64,000 nt of DNA from Archilochus colubris (taxonomy: Eukaryota; Chordata; Aves; Apodiformes; Trochilidae), in assembly GCA_023079485.1 (NCBI GenBank), contig CM041091.1, positions 33,316,146 through 33,380,145 on the forward strand. The letters run 5' to 3'. Both the position numbers and the translations under genes were made by a program. This document shows positions 52,919-63,500 of this stretch, one piece after another. Each line of letters starts with the position of its first letter. Position 1 is the stretch's first letter. The notes beneath the pieces are model-generated. The model worked only from the letters and a program-made list of their open reading frames with translations. It had not been told where the DNA came from and ran no database searches.

Positions 52919-54092
52919 CCTTCTCTGTGAGCTTCTCCTTTCTCTAGCTCCTGTATAACACCCAACAACACTTTTATGGTTTCCTGACTAGAGCTGATCA
53001 AACTTTCCATCATCTGAAGCTGGGCTTTCAAGTCCACAACTTCGGTGTGAGGCACGATTTGTTGGCATTCCTCGCTCAGCGCCACGGCCGCCTGGCAGGG
53101 TTGGTTCTCCTCGGGGGGCCCAACGTTGACCCGAAGACCCTGTGGGTCAGCACACGGGGCGGCTTGGCACTGCGCCCGCCTGGAGCAGGCTCCAGCCTCT
53201 CCAACCTGGGGCTGGACACCGTTCAGTTGGACCGTCCTCTTGTCCTCCTCCTCCTCGGCCGTCGGGCAGGGCAAGCAGTCGGGCTCGGTCGCCGGGTCGG
53301 AACCGGCCGCCGGTAGATAGACGGAGGCCACTTCTGTCTTGAAGACCCTCCCAGGGAGGGGCTGAGCCAGCTCCTCGCTCGCCGGCCGCCCCGATGGCCG
53401 CTTCCCTCGGCCGGGTGGCCGGACCGTGGTGGCCAAGGGGTCCCCCTCCGACGAGAGGTCGGAGGAGTTTGGGAGAGGAAGAGGCGGCTCCGTGCTTGGC
53501 CAGGCCTCGGCCCCGTTGGCGCCGCCGGCCCCCGTGCGCTCGTGGAGGTGGGAGATGAACTCGGCCGTCTGGAGGCTGCTGGCCTTCCTGCCCCACTGGA
53601 TGGTGCCTTCCCCCGAGCTTCTGCCCTCCTTGTCCTTCACGTCGATGAGGAACCCGTTGTTTTCCCCCTTAAAGGTGTCGACGGCCGAGGAAGCGCTCTT
53701 GAGGATGTTATTCCCTTTTTTCCGGTCCAGGGGAAAAGTTTGGTAACACTTCTTAAGATCGGGTGAAGTCTGAACTCCTGTGCTCTTGGTGACGTTGGGG
53801 ATCGACCTCCGGGCGGGCACCGTCATGTACTTGCGATACGTCGTTTTGTAGGCAAGGGCTTTGGCTTCTTTCTTGTCGGGGTCCTGGGTGCTGGAGAGCT
53901 GCTTCTCCCTCTGCTCGTTCTGGGCCTCGCAGATATCTTTGAACCTCACCTGGAGGGCTTTGTTGCGTTTCTTGATCTGCCGGTTGGGATCCAGGGAATA
54001 TTTCATCTCCAGCGCCAGCGAAGCTGCAGGCTCGACCTCGCTTTCTGAGGCAGTGAGTAGGCATTTGCTGGGCTCCTTACTCACCATGATGC
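52919..54092 (-). CDS. INSYN2A: INSYN2A main coding exon with start codon
   Basis: INSYN2A (FAM196A) is a neuronal protein reported in gephyrin-linked inhibitory postsynaptic densities. This exon encodes residues 1-390. The ATG at 54087-54085 reads MVSKEPSKCLLTASESEVEP. It has A at -3 and G at +4 and lies five bases after the acceptor tgcacag|GCATC (54094-54093). The frame stays open 13 codons further upstream (starting MLLVFSLF), but those codons lie inside the intron. A conserved block at about residues 25-64 includes LDPNRQIKKRNKALQVRFKD. Another at about 83-125 includes TVPARRSIPNVTKSTGVQTS. The middle is low-complexity, rich in P, G, A and E. Residues ~347-390 form a predicted coiled coil (VVDLKAQLQMMESLISSSQE). 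The donor is GG|gtgagt at 52918. Five bases of 5' UTR are included in this span. Confidence 0.95.
53040..53960. other. CpG/GC-rich island over INSYN2A coding exon
   Basis: CG dinucleotides are dense here, for example in the stretches around 53075-53145, 53255-53330, 53375-53460 and 53510-53550, while the flanking introns are AT-rich with few CGs. The island coincides with the central and N-terminal coding part of INSYN2A. It is intragenic, not obviously a promoter, but could be one. It also explains why several long frames appear on the opposite strand here; those are shadows. Confidence 0.8.
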
Positions 54093-54261
54093 CTGTGCAC
54101 AAGAAGAGTGAAAAAACAAGCAACAAAACACCTCATGTAACAACAGGAATGCTGCTTCCCCCCCCACCGGAGATGCACTCAAGGTTTGCAATATTTGAAC
54201 TTTTTTCCCTTCGATAGAAACGGCTGCCACTCATGCTCCTAAATTACAGTCTGCCTTATAT
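54093..54261 (-). promoter_or_regulatory. INSYN2A: Splice acceptor region of INSYN2A main exon
   Basis: Immediately upstream (minus strand) of the main coding exon is a pyrimidine-rich stretch ending ttgttttttcactcttcttg and then tgcacag. This is a strong acceptor, so at least one non-coding 5' exon should lie at higher coordinates. A CR1 copy begins about 170 bases away, at 54262. Confidence 0.7.
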
Positions 54262-54940
54262 AGGACTGGGCTGGGCACGGAGTGGCAGAAAGGGACCTGG
54301 GAGTCTGGATTGCCAGGAAGCTGAACAGGAGCCAGCAGTGTGCCCAGGTGGCCAAGAAGGCCAATGGCATCCTGGCAGGAACAGTGTGGCCAGCAGGTCC
54401 AGGGAAGGGATTCTGCCCCTGTGCTCAGCTCTGGTGAGGCCACAGCTTGAGTCCTGTGTCCAGTTCTGGGCCCCTCAGCTCAGGAAGGAGATTGAGGTGC
54501 TGGAGCAGGTCCAGAGAAGAGCAAGGAGGTTGTGAAGGGATCCAGCAGAATTCCTGTGAGGAAGGGCTGAGGGAGCTGGGGGTGTTGAGGCTGGAGAAGA
54601 GGAGGCTCAGGGGAGACCTCATCACTCTCTACAACTCCCTGAAAGGAGGATGGAGCCAGGGGGGGTTCAGGCTCTGCTCCCACGTAACACAAGTAAGACA
54701 TAGGCTTAAGCTCATTTAGGTTGGATATTAGGAAGAAATTCTTTGCAGAGAGGGTGATCAGGCATTGGAATGGGCTGCCCAGGGAAGGGGTGGATTCTCC
54801 GTGTCTGGAGATATTTCAAAAGAGACTGGATGTGGCACTGAGTGCCATGGGCTGGGAACCATGGGGGGAGTGGATCAAGGGTTGGACTTGGTGATCCCAG
54901 AGGTCCTTTCCAACCCGGATGATTCTGGGAAAACTTTGAG
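54262..54940 (+). mobile_element. CR1 LINE fragment, 5'-truncated
   Basis: The sequence follows the avian CR1 3' region in order: GGCACGGAGTGGC, GAAAGGGACCTGGGAG, GAGCCAGCAGTGTGCCCAGG, TGGCCAAGAAGGCCAATGGC, TGGCCAGCAGGTCCAGGGA, TTCTGCCCCTGTGCTCAGC, GAGAAGAGGAGGCTCAGGGG, CTCTCTACAACTCCCTGAAA, TTGGATATTAGGAAGAAATT, then CCCAGAGGTCCTTTCCAACC and a GATTCTG end. The element is truncated at its 5' end, as is usual for CR1. It has small internal deletions, for example near 54283 and 54376, and no intact reverse transcriptase. It lies in antisense orientation relative to INSYN2A. The exact 3' boundary is uncertain by about 10 bases. Confidence 0.93.
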
Positions 54941-57900
54941 GGTTTGGTAGGAGCCTTTTATCTGGACTTGCTACCAGCTGCTCCTCAGAGAGGAGCGAGG
55001 TTCCTCCTTGGGTTTGTGGAACCAGGAGTTTTTGGTTGGGTTTTTTTTTGAGGACAGGGACTGTGACTGTCACATTGCCTCCACATCCAGGCAGCATGGG
55101 CTCTCAGGAAGTGAATGGTCTGAATTAAGTTGGGAGTTAATAAAAAGTACAGGGAAAATTAAAACCCAGTGCCTTTGTGCAAATAAAACCTTGTGCACTG
55201 ATCACTCTTAAAGTTCCTTTACTGCAAGTGTTTAGTAGCAAGAAGTGTTAAACTGGCATTATTCTGTGTCAAACATTTCTTTTTTGTAATGTACTCTAGA
55301 TGTTTGCAAGGAAGTTGGTCATTAGAGGTGTCATTATTTTAATTTTTTTTTCATTTACCTCCATCTAAAACCTGATTTAGATTAATTATTTTTAGCAACT
55401 GGTTGGTACTCCTGTATGCATAAAATTCATGAACTATTGAAGTTTCTTGAAGAAGTCAGCAGTGCATCAATTAAGGTTTTGCTTCAAATGCCTAAGAAGG
55501 CAGCCTTTACTGGAAGCAGTAATATGCCTTTATAATACAGCTTCTTATCCCAAAGGATCCTAAAGCACTAAGAAAATAAAAACCCTACCAAAAAACCTGT
55601 GATGATTCACTGAGACAACTTAATCTGCTGTTGAAATATAAGCACCTCCTCAAGGATGAAAAGATTCCAGCTGCCTCCCAGAGCATCCAGCTCCAAAACC
55701 TAACAGCTCTATTGCTGTACAGATCATATTGGGTCTGTAGTAACTGGAGAGTTAAGACCTCGTTTTTACACCTCATCTGAAGTTCTGTTTTACTCTCCTA
55801 TTGCATAAATTTCCTCTTAATCCTGAGATTTGCTGAATTACCAAATTCCCACTTAATCCAACTGTTCTGCATGTATCTCCCATTTAAAGAGCTGTGTACC
55901 CTTAGAGGGACTCAGAGTACAATCTGAAATGAGTAAAGGGACTTTGAAGTGTGGTATTTGAAATACACTTTAGATGAAATTTCTGTTGTCTAAACATGTG
56001 AAACTTTGGAAGAGTTTTGAACCTGGAACAACATGTTTTATAAAGTCTACCCAGTGGCATAAAGTGAGTGAATCCTTATGACAAGTCTATATTTAGTTTT
56101 AATTCAAGAAAGCATAATGGAGAAATTCCTTTCAGTGGAAAATTGAATGTTTATGGGTTTCTAAAAGTAACAGTAAGATTACCCAGAAGTTGAGATACAA
56201 GAACGTGCGTGGCAGACAATTTGTGCACTGCAGTGTTGGACTCTTGGGCTAGCAAATTCCTTTCAAAAAATCTCATGTAAACGCATCATTACTGAAACTC
56301 TTTTCCATGTTTTACTTCCCTGTGTTTGTGAACAAGTAACTGAAACAATCTAGAATCCATCTAGTTTGCCTTTTTCTATCCAACTCATCAGATTGAGGTT
56401 GCAGTGAGTGAGCAGCAGTCATTTTAGAAAGGGAAGTTTCTATATCAAGCTGTGTGATGCAGTAGAAAGTCTGTTAAGAAAGCACAGAGGCAAGACTGGG
56501 ACAAGAACCATTCAAATAATGAAGTCTGAGGATGGTAGAGACTTAAGTTTCCAAACTAGGTATGCATATAGAGGCCTGGTGTCTGACACCAAGGTGACCA
56601 ACCCTCTCTTTGTGGTGAAAAGAGATTATAAGTTGGAAATGCTAGAGAAAAGCCTGAAGAAAAAATTGGAGTAGGGAGGTAAAGGGATTTTTCTGTACTA
56701 TGTGCCCTGCTAGGGGTGGGGGTAAGATCAGTTATCCCTGTGCCTTTAATACATGATGTGCAAACACAGACAAATGTTTGGAGGGGGGAGAGGCAAATAA
56801 ATGAAGTATATTTTAATGTCAGGAATTTTTTGTTCCAGTTGAAACCCTAATTAAGAAGTCAGTCTTGCTTTGTGAGGAGTATTAGTATCCTGTATTGGCT
56901 GGTTTTTTTATTATAGTAACATACTGAGTGAAATGAAGCCTTTATTTGAGAGACATTCTGCACACAGAGCCCCCATGGGTTCACAGCTTCCAGAGATGGT
57001 GATGGTAGGAACAGATCTACAACTGTTCCTACAACTGTTGCTGCTGTCCCTTTGTTTGCCTGTCTTTCTAGGTCTGGGATTTTGGAATACTTTAGTGAAT
57101 AAATAAGTATTTTATGAGATCTGAACTTCATCCATTAGCCTGCAATTGGAGAGCCATTAGCTTTAGAGACAACTAAATTATGTTGTAAAAAACCACTGTC
57201 CAAACCAAACCCACTGCAGTTTCATTGATGCAAAACTACTGGAAGCAAATGTTCCATAATGGTCTGGTAAATTAATGAGTTTACCAAAATCCTCCATCCA
57301 GTAACACACCAGTCATTAAATCCATTAGTTTTCAGATCTGCTAATGTGAATTCAGGCACTGCTAAGAAACTGTAGCAAATAGGAAACGTTGCATTTACAA
57401 AGATGAGAAATATTCAGTAATTACATCTGAAAAGAGGGCACACATTTTTACCCATAAAAAGAGGCTTACAAAAAGGGGGTTTTAGATCTGAAAGACATTC
57501 ATTTACAAACCTCTCTCAGGATACCTCAGAGCTGTCAAAGTCAGTTTTCTGGCACTTGACAGTGGGATCCCCTAGCACAAAATTTATCCTGAAGTATTGG
57601 CTTGGTGTTTTCTGAGGGTACCTCTGACATGTCTCAGCTTTCAGATCATTTCAGGTACCATTTTAACCCCATAACCTTTGGGCTGCTGGATCTCTGGGTC
57701 TGTTTGGAAGGACTTAAGAGATGGAATTAATGGAGTCCAATAACCCAAATCAAACCAGGAGCCCTGGTGATATTTTACAGAATAGAAAGAGATAAATGGG
57801 GTACTATATGCTCTGATGCAGTTAATTTAAAGTGTCTTTAATAGCCAATAAATTGATTCTTCAAAAATTGCTTGTCTCCCTTTCCCAATTGCACAGGCCT

Positions 57901-58840
57901 GATTAATTAATCTGATCTAGAGTTTTCTATTCCCACTAGTAAGTAGCTTGTGCTAATAATTTTATAGATATCTGTGATTAAGAACGATGACAACCAAAAG
58001 ACCCCAATTTTTATTTTTTTTTAAGCCTTGCTCAGATCTTGGTGTCTCCAGGGAGAGCTGTACATGCACTTTGATAAGAGAATGGTGGAGCTAACAGCTG
58101 ATTGCCAGTTAAATAATGAACATGGAGGAGTTTATGTAAGACTTTTTTTTTTTGTTGGTTTGTTGCCTTTTTGTCTGGGGCAAGGTTTGGACTCCAGTTT
58201 TGCCTTCCTTAAGCACTGGCATTTACAACCCTGTCTCCTGGGAGGCTTTGCTTAATCATCCAACCTGTACTTGAGATCAGACCGTGCTTCAGTTCTATCC
58301 TTTTTTATTCCACTGAAGTTGGTGCCAACATTCCCACTGCTTTCCTGGGGAATGGGAGTTTGCCACGGGCAAAGCCTGGACCTGGACTGGGAGACTGGAA
58401 AAGGGAATTTAATGCCTTTCCTTTGCCCATACCACTTCTCTGCAGTTCTGCTGCTCCTTCCTCAGCTCACTGGTGTTTTCTGGAACACAAAGCAAGGCTG
58501 AGATGTGGCTGGGAAATAGGGTAGAAGCTGCAGGATTTCTGGATGCTGCTGAGATGGAGCTGCTTGGTTTACATGAGTACCCCAGAGTTCATGGTTCCCT
58601 CTGTCAGGAGGCTAATAAGGGCTTGGAATTTGAATTATTAAATACAGCTAATAGATTTCAACTTTTCCAATGGAATCTCTTTGAACAAACTCTGATCCGA
58701 TGAGAAGACTTGGATAACCTAAATGCTTAAGTAATCAGAAAGCTTATTTTTCAGGTTTTAGCCTTCCTTTGTTTATATAAATTTCTAGCTGATCACCCTT
58801 AGGCAGTGTTCCCCTTATTTTTGAGTATGGAAATAAACTA

Positions 58841-58897
58841 TTAAATAATATAATATAGTAATAATATGATCTAATTTAATATAATAATAATAATAAG
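58841..58897. repeat. ATA/AATA-rich simple repeat
   Basis: This AT-only stretch has repeated ATAAT units, ending in about four clean ATA units. Confidence 0.75.
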
Positions 58898-59877
58898 GTT
58901 GATGCACAGAGAAGTCTTAAGTCAGTACAAAAAACTTCAGGGTACTTATGGAAATCCACCACTTTCTATTATTTCAGGTTCTCCTGAGCATTAAATAAAT
59001 CCCTTCCCTTTCAGTTCCCCGTTCACTGATGCTCTCCAGATTTCCCCTCCTCAGCTCAGCAATGCCATGGGCATTTCCAGGAAGGAAGCCTATTTTATGT
59101 GCTTCTCACCTCAATTCTGAGGACCCCACAGTCCTGTTCATATTGGCATCAGCAGGGCAAGCTTAGGGACATAAAGAAATCTTTGCAAAACCTTAACCCC
59201 AAACTCTGCAAAGTCACTGCCCTGGCAGGTGAATTACAGGGCTGAATTTCCAGCCTGATTTGTTAATGAAGGAGAAGGAGATTGGTGGCTTGCCTTCCAG
59301 TTTATTTCTGCCAGTATTATGATATTATTCTCAAGGACTAAATGTGTTAATAAGCTGAGTGGAGCTCAGCTTTCCAAGTTTCAAGGTGCAGGTTTCAACC
59401 TCTGTGTTTTCAGACCACAAGAAGGCTGCAGAGCTGCAGCTGTAAAGTTCTGTGCACCTCTCTGCACCTGCATGCAGGGGTTTTGTCCACCTGTGTAATG
59501 GCTTGAAGGAAAAATAATGCAAGGGACTGCAAGCAATTGAGCTTTAACGTGTAAAGGAAGGCTCTGGAGTGATCTGCAGCATCTTTAAGCTTCTGAATGT
59601 ATCAAGGCCATACCTTCTCTGGAGAAATCTCTGCCTCATGGGCCATTTTTAGATGTCTAAATGTTATAATAAAATTTAATGTGTATGTGTGCTTAAAAAA
59701 ACAATTAAAAAATTTCTATAAGTAGTTCTGGAAGTATGGGGTAGGGTAGTATAGGGTAGAATATAACATACTTCTACCCCAAAAGAATAGAAACTTGAAA
59801 GAAATTGGGTGTGCTTCATTTGAACAAACACAGTATAGTAGCCTAATGTAGAAACATTAGTGCTAAATATACCACTG

Positions 59878-59915
59878 ATATATATACATATATATATTTA
59901 TATATATATATATAA
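59878..59915. repeat. (TA)n microsatellite
   Basis: An interrupted TA run of about 38 bases lies in the long DOCK1 intron. Confidence 0.85.
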
Positions 59916-60498
59916 CCAGTGATAACAACCCAAGGTTATTTTACATGAAATCTAAATGGTTTTCTTAATTTTAGAGTTAAGTCCAACTGCTTCCAATGTC
60001 ATGTTATTTCTTTGACTTTCAGATATTTCCACTTCATTAATTTCACTTTGAGTTTTTTAAAAGGAATCCAGTTGTTACATTAGCTGACCATGTTATGATA
60101 CTAACTTAAAAATCATATAGTAGTATCCTTAGTAAGCAGTGAACCAAATGTATTGGGTAAAAATAGGGGAAAACATGAGTAATCTTAGCCAGTTACTAAT
60201 TATTATTTATACTCTCCCTGTATGCTGCAAATTTATTATTGAGTTTTAACACACAAGTATGAGGATAAAATATGAGTGCTGGGTAAATTCAAGGGTTCAG
60301 GATATGCCCAGTTATTGTGGTGTAAAAAGCAGTGCTGCAGGCAGCTCTTAGGAAGCCTTGCCAATGTATCTATTGAGATCTAAAACTGATGTGATATCTT
60401 TATGCTATTTATAAAAAGTGTTCACATAGAATAATAGAGAATAGGCAGGGCAGTGCTGGTAAATGTCTAAACTAGTAGTGTGGGGGGTTTTATTATTA

Positions 60499-60545
60499 AA
60501 AAAAAAAGCAACAAACCACCAAAACACCAAACAAAAAAATAAACC
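60499..60545. repeat. A/C-rich low-complexity tract
   Basis: A-runs are broken by CC and AC (AACAAACCACCAAAACACC), like other A/C tracts in this window. Confidence 0.65.
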
Positions 60546-63500
60546 AAGCTGTTTTTGAAACCCTTAGGCAATGAACTTGAATTTTCTCCCTCTTGAACTT
60601 CCTTCTTTATTGCTCAAGGCTGAATTCGTTCTTCCTGCAGCATTTATGTATTCTGTATTTTATCAAGCAAAGGGTGAACTCCCCTGACCTTGTAATCTTC
60701 CTGGTTTGAAAAGTTTGCACCTCTTTGAGGGATTACAGAGCATTATTACCTATTTGCCTAAACTGGAGCTTTTCAGACTGTGGTCTGGAGACTTCTGAAG
60801 CTCTGTCCCCTACGTTACTGCTGTGAGTGCCAAAAAAAAGAAAGTTCCTCTTTCTCCCTAGCAAAATTACAGTTTGTGAAGGGGTCTGTGTTGTCACTGG
60901 CAAAAAAGAAAAACCAAACCCAAAAAATGAAGAGATACCACAACTGAAGCAACTACTAACTTAGCTGATTCTTTGGGTTACATTATTCTGTAAAAACCAG
61001 CTTTGGGATGCATTATTTAGAGATAATGCACTGTAAACTGCAAACATCTGGTAGAGTTGTGATGGTTCTCAGGACCATTTCAAAAAATGGCTCTATCCAT
61101 CAGCTAGTCTCAGTGATGACATAATTGCCTTGAAAGGCTTCCTTTGGAATAAACATCATCATATGGCATTTAATTTGTCTCTTTTTTTCCTCCCCTCCAT
61201 TGGCAGGCTCTGGGAGAATGCTGGATAAAAATCCCATCCTAGCTAATGGCTGAGATAGACAACAAATGCCTTTGAATGCTCTTGTGAGCTTTAGCTTTAG
61301 AACTAAGTGGTAACAAATAAAATGTGATTTAATAAGTCTGTGGAGTTTTAGATGAAACAGGAATCTATTGTAGAATAAACTATTTACATTTTTCCTTACA
61401 AAGCAAAACAATTTCCCTGACTGCCCGAGCTGCTAGATGCTATTTTCTATAATTTTGGTCTCTGCTACACATCCTAAACACAAATTTTAATAATACTTAG
61501 GGTTTGTTGTTTACTGGATTGTTCCATGCATAAAATTAAAAGGAATCAATTCAACATGATAAAATCCTGTATAATAAGGGTTACTTCTCCCATAATATTT
61601 GTGCAACTAATAAACACCAACAGGAGTGCTGCACTTGCATTGAAAATGATACAGACCCTGGAATTAATAACTGTTGACTTCATATTGGAACAAATGCAAT
61701 GTCAAAAGAATACTCCCTGTCAATTCTTAGTGCTGTTGCAATGTCAAACGTTTGGTAGGATTTAGTGTACTGGAAAAAATAACATTACTATTGAAAGAAT
61801 TACACTTATTTTTCTTACTCTACTCTGCAGCTTCTGCTAGGTTGAAAATCTGAGAAAAGGTTTATTAGCATTATTTTTCCATGTAAATCTTGTCAGTGTT
61901 ACAGCTGGTACTGGCAGAATAAGGATGCTGCTGAGGATGTGTTGCTAGGAGAATCACAAATAGTTCTGTTTATACTCTGCTGTCTTCCAGGACTCCCAAA
62001 GCCAGCGTACTTTCACTGGAAGGCTTTTTCATTTTTATGGGACTTTCTGTTAAATAATTTAAATAGCAAGCTGTTAAAAACAAGAGCTTAAAGACAGGTC
62101 CTTATCCTGCCTTATTGGGGAATGCTGACTTCTAATTGCTTCTAGTAACCATCAGTAGCTTTTGTGGGTGCTCAAGAAAAAAGAAAACAACAAAGAACAG
62201 GCACCAAATAACGGGGGGAAAAAAAAGGGAGTTCTGTTCTTCAGCTTCATCCAACAGGTTTGCAAAGCTTGCAGACCTCCAGAGAGGGTGATCTGGGTGC
62301 TGGGGACTGAGAACATGTCCAGACTGCAAGCATCTCCATCAGCTGCAGCTTCTCTTCCTTTTCATTGGAATTTTTTCCAACGCTGGGTTGAGGTGCAGAG
62401 TTCAAATGAGCTCGGCAGGATCCAGCTCCGTGCTTGGGTCTCACATCTCCAGTTTTCCTGGGAAAGCCCCGCAGGGTGCTTGGGTGCAAAGGAGGGTGTG
62501 CAGGTCAGCCCCTTTCCCTGGGAGTGCAGATCATCTCCTGGCATGGAAAGTGGGGTTTGGAAGCTGTGCTGTGCTGCAAATGGGAGATGACAGCTGAGTG
62601 ACTTCCCCGAGGTCTGTGGTTGTAAGGCAGCAGGACGTTGTCAGCTCTTTCCACTTGGATTAGGGTTTTGTGCAAACGAGCCTTGGGAAGGTGGGAAGTG
62701 GCACTAAACAATGCCTCTGGGTAATTTAGGTCCAAAACCTGGCATCATTAGCAGGATGTTAATTGGGGAATAGCATCAGTGAAGGAGATTTGTACTTGCG
62801 CTCCAGTGCTGTCAGCGGGCGCCAGGAAATCCAGGCTGGGTAATTTTCACCTTCTGGAGGAGCACGTTTGTGAACAGTTCCTGGCTTCCAGCAGGTTCTG
62901 GCTCTGCTGTAATTGTAAATTATCAATGTAGAGTTAGACCTGAGCATGCTGATGCTGGTGAAAGAGGAGAGGAGTGCAGAAAGCAGTTTGATTTCTGCTA
63001 TACCAAAGGCTCCTGCAAAAACGAGCTGATTATTAGGCAAGAAGAGCGTTACTAGTAGAGCAAAAAGCTGGGCTTTAAACCACTGAACTGCAAGTCCCTA
63101 ATGTTGCAAAACTTCTTTTGTAAAAGCTGTTTCTGAGATGCTCTGAAATAGATACTGTGAGGGAAGATCCAGACTCTGATGGGTGGGCAAATTGTCTTCA
63201 GTTTGGATGTCAGTGCTCCAACCTCAGTCTCAGGTTCTTAGCTGGGAGAAGGGCTGGAGCTGAGGGGCTGCACTGGTGCAACTGGCTCATTCCAGGGCCC
63301 CAGGGAAAAGGCTTTTGGTTCAATGTGGGCAGAACTGTGTGGAGAATGAAGAGGGAAGCAGTGAGGGTGTGGAGATGTTGAATAAGTGGCCTCCAGGTTT
63401 TGTGGATCTGGGGCATTCCAGTGATGGCGTTTTAGGATGGGTCATTTGTGATACGAAGTGTATCAAAGTAATGATCAGTAATCCTTTTAAGAATATTTGT

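Noticed and set aside
53047..53766. Several plus-strand and alternative minus-strand frames of 60-150 codons
   Set aside because: They overlap the INSYN2A coding exon in other frames. Long shadow frames are expected in GC-rich coding DNA because stop codons are rare.
54088..54126. Thirteen-codon N-terminal extension of INSYN2A starting MLLVFSLFLCTGI, looking like a signal peptide
   Set aside because: A strong splice acceptor (tgcacag at 54099-54093) lies between it and the conserved MVSKEP start. The extension is intron sequence, and INSYN2A is a cytoplasmic synaptic protein.
54233..55097. Frames of 60-100 codons on both strands
   Set aside because: They lie in the CR1 fragment and its flank and are not intact reverse transcriptase.
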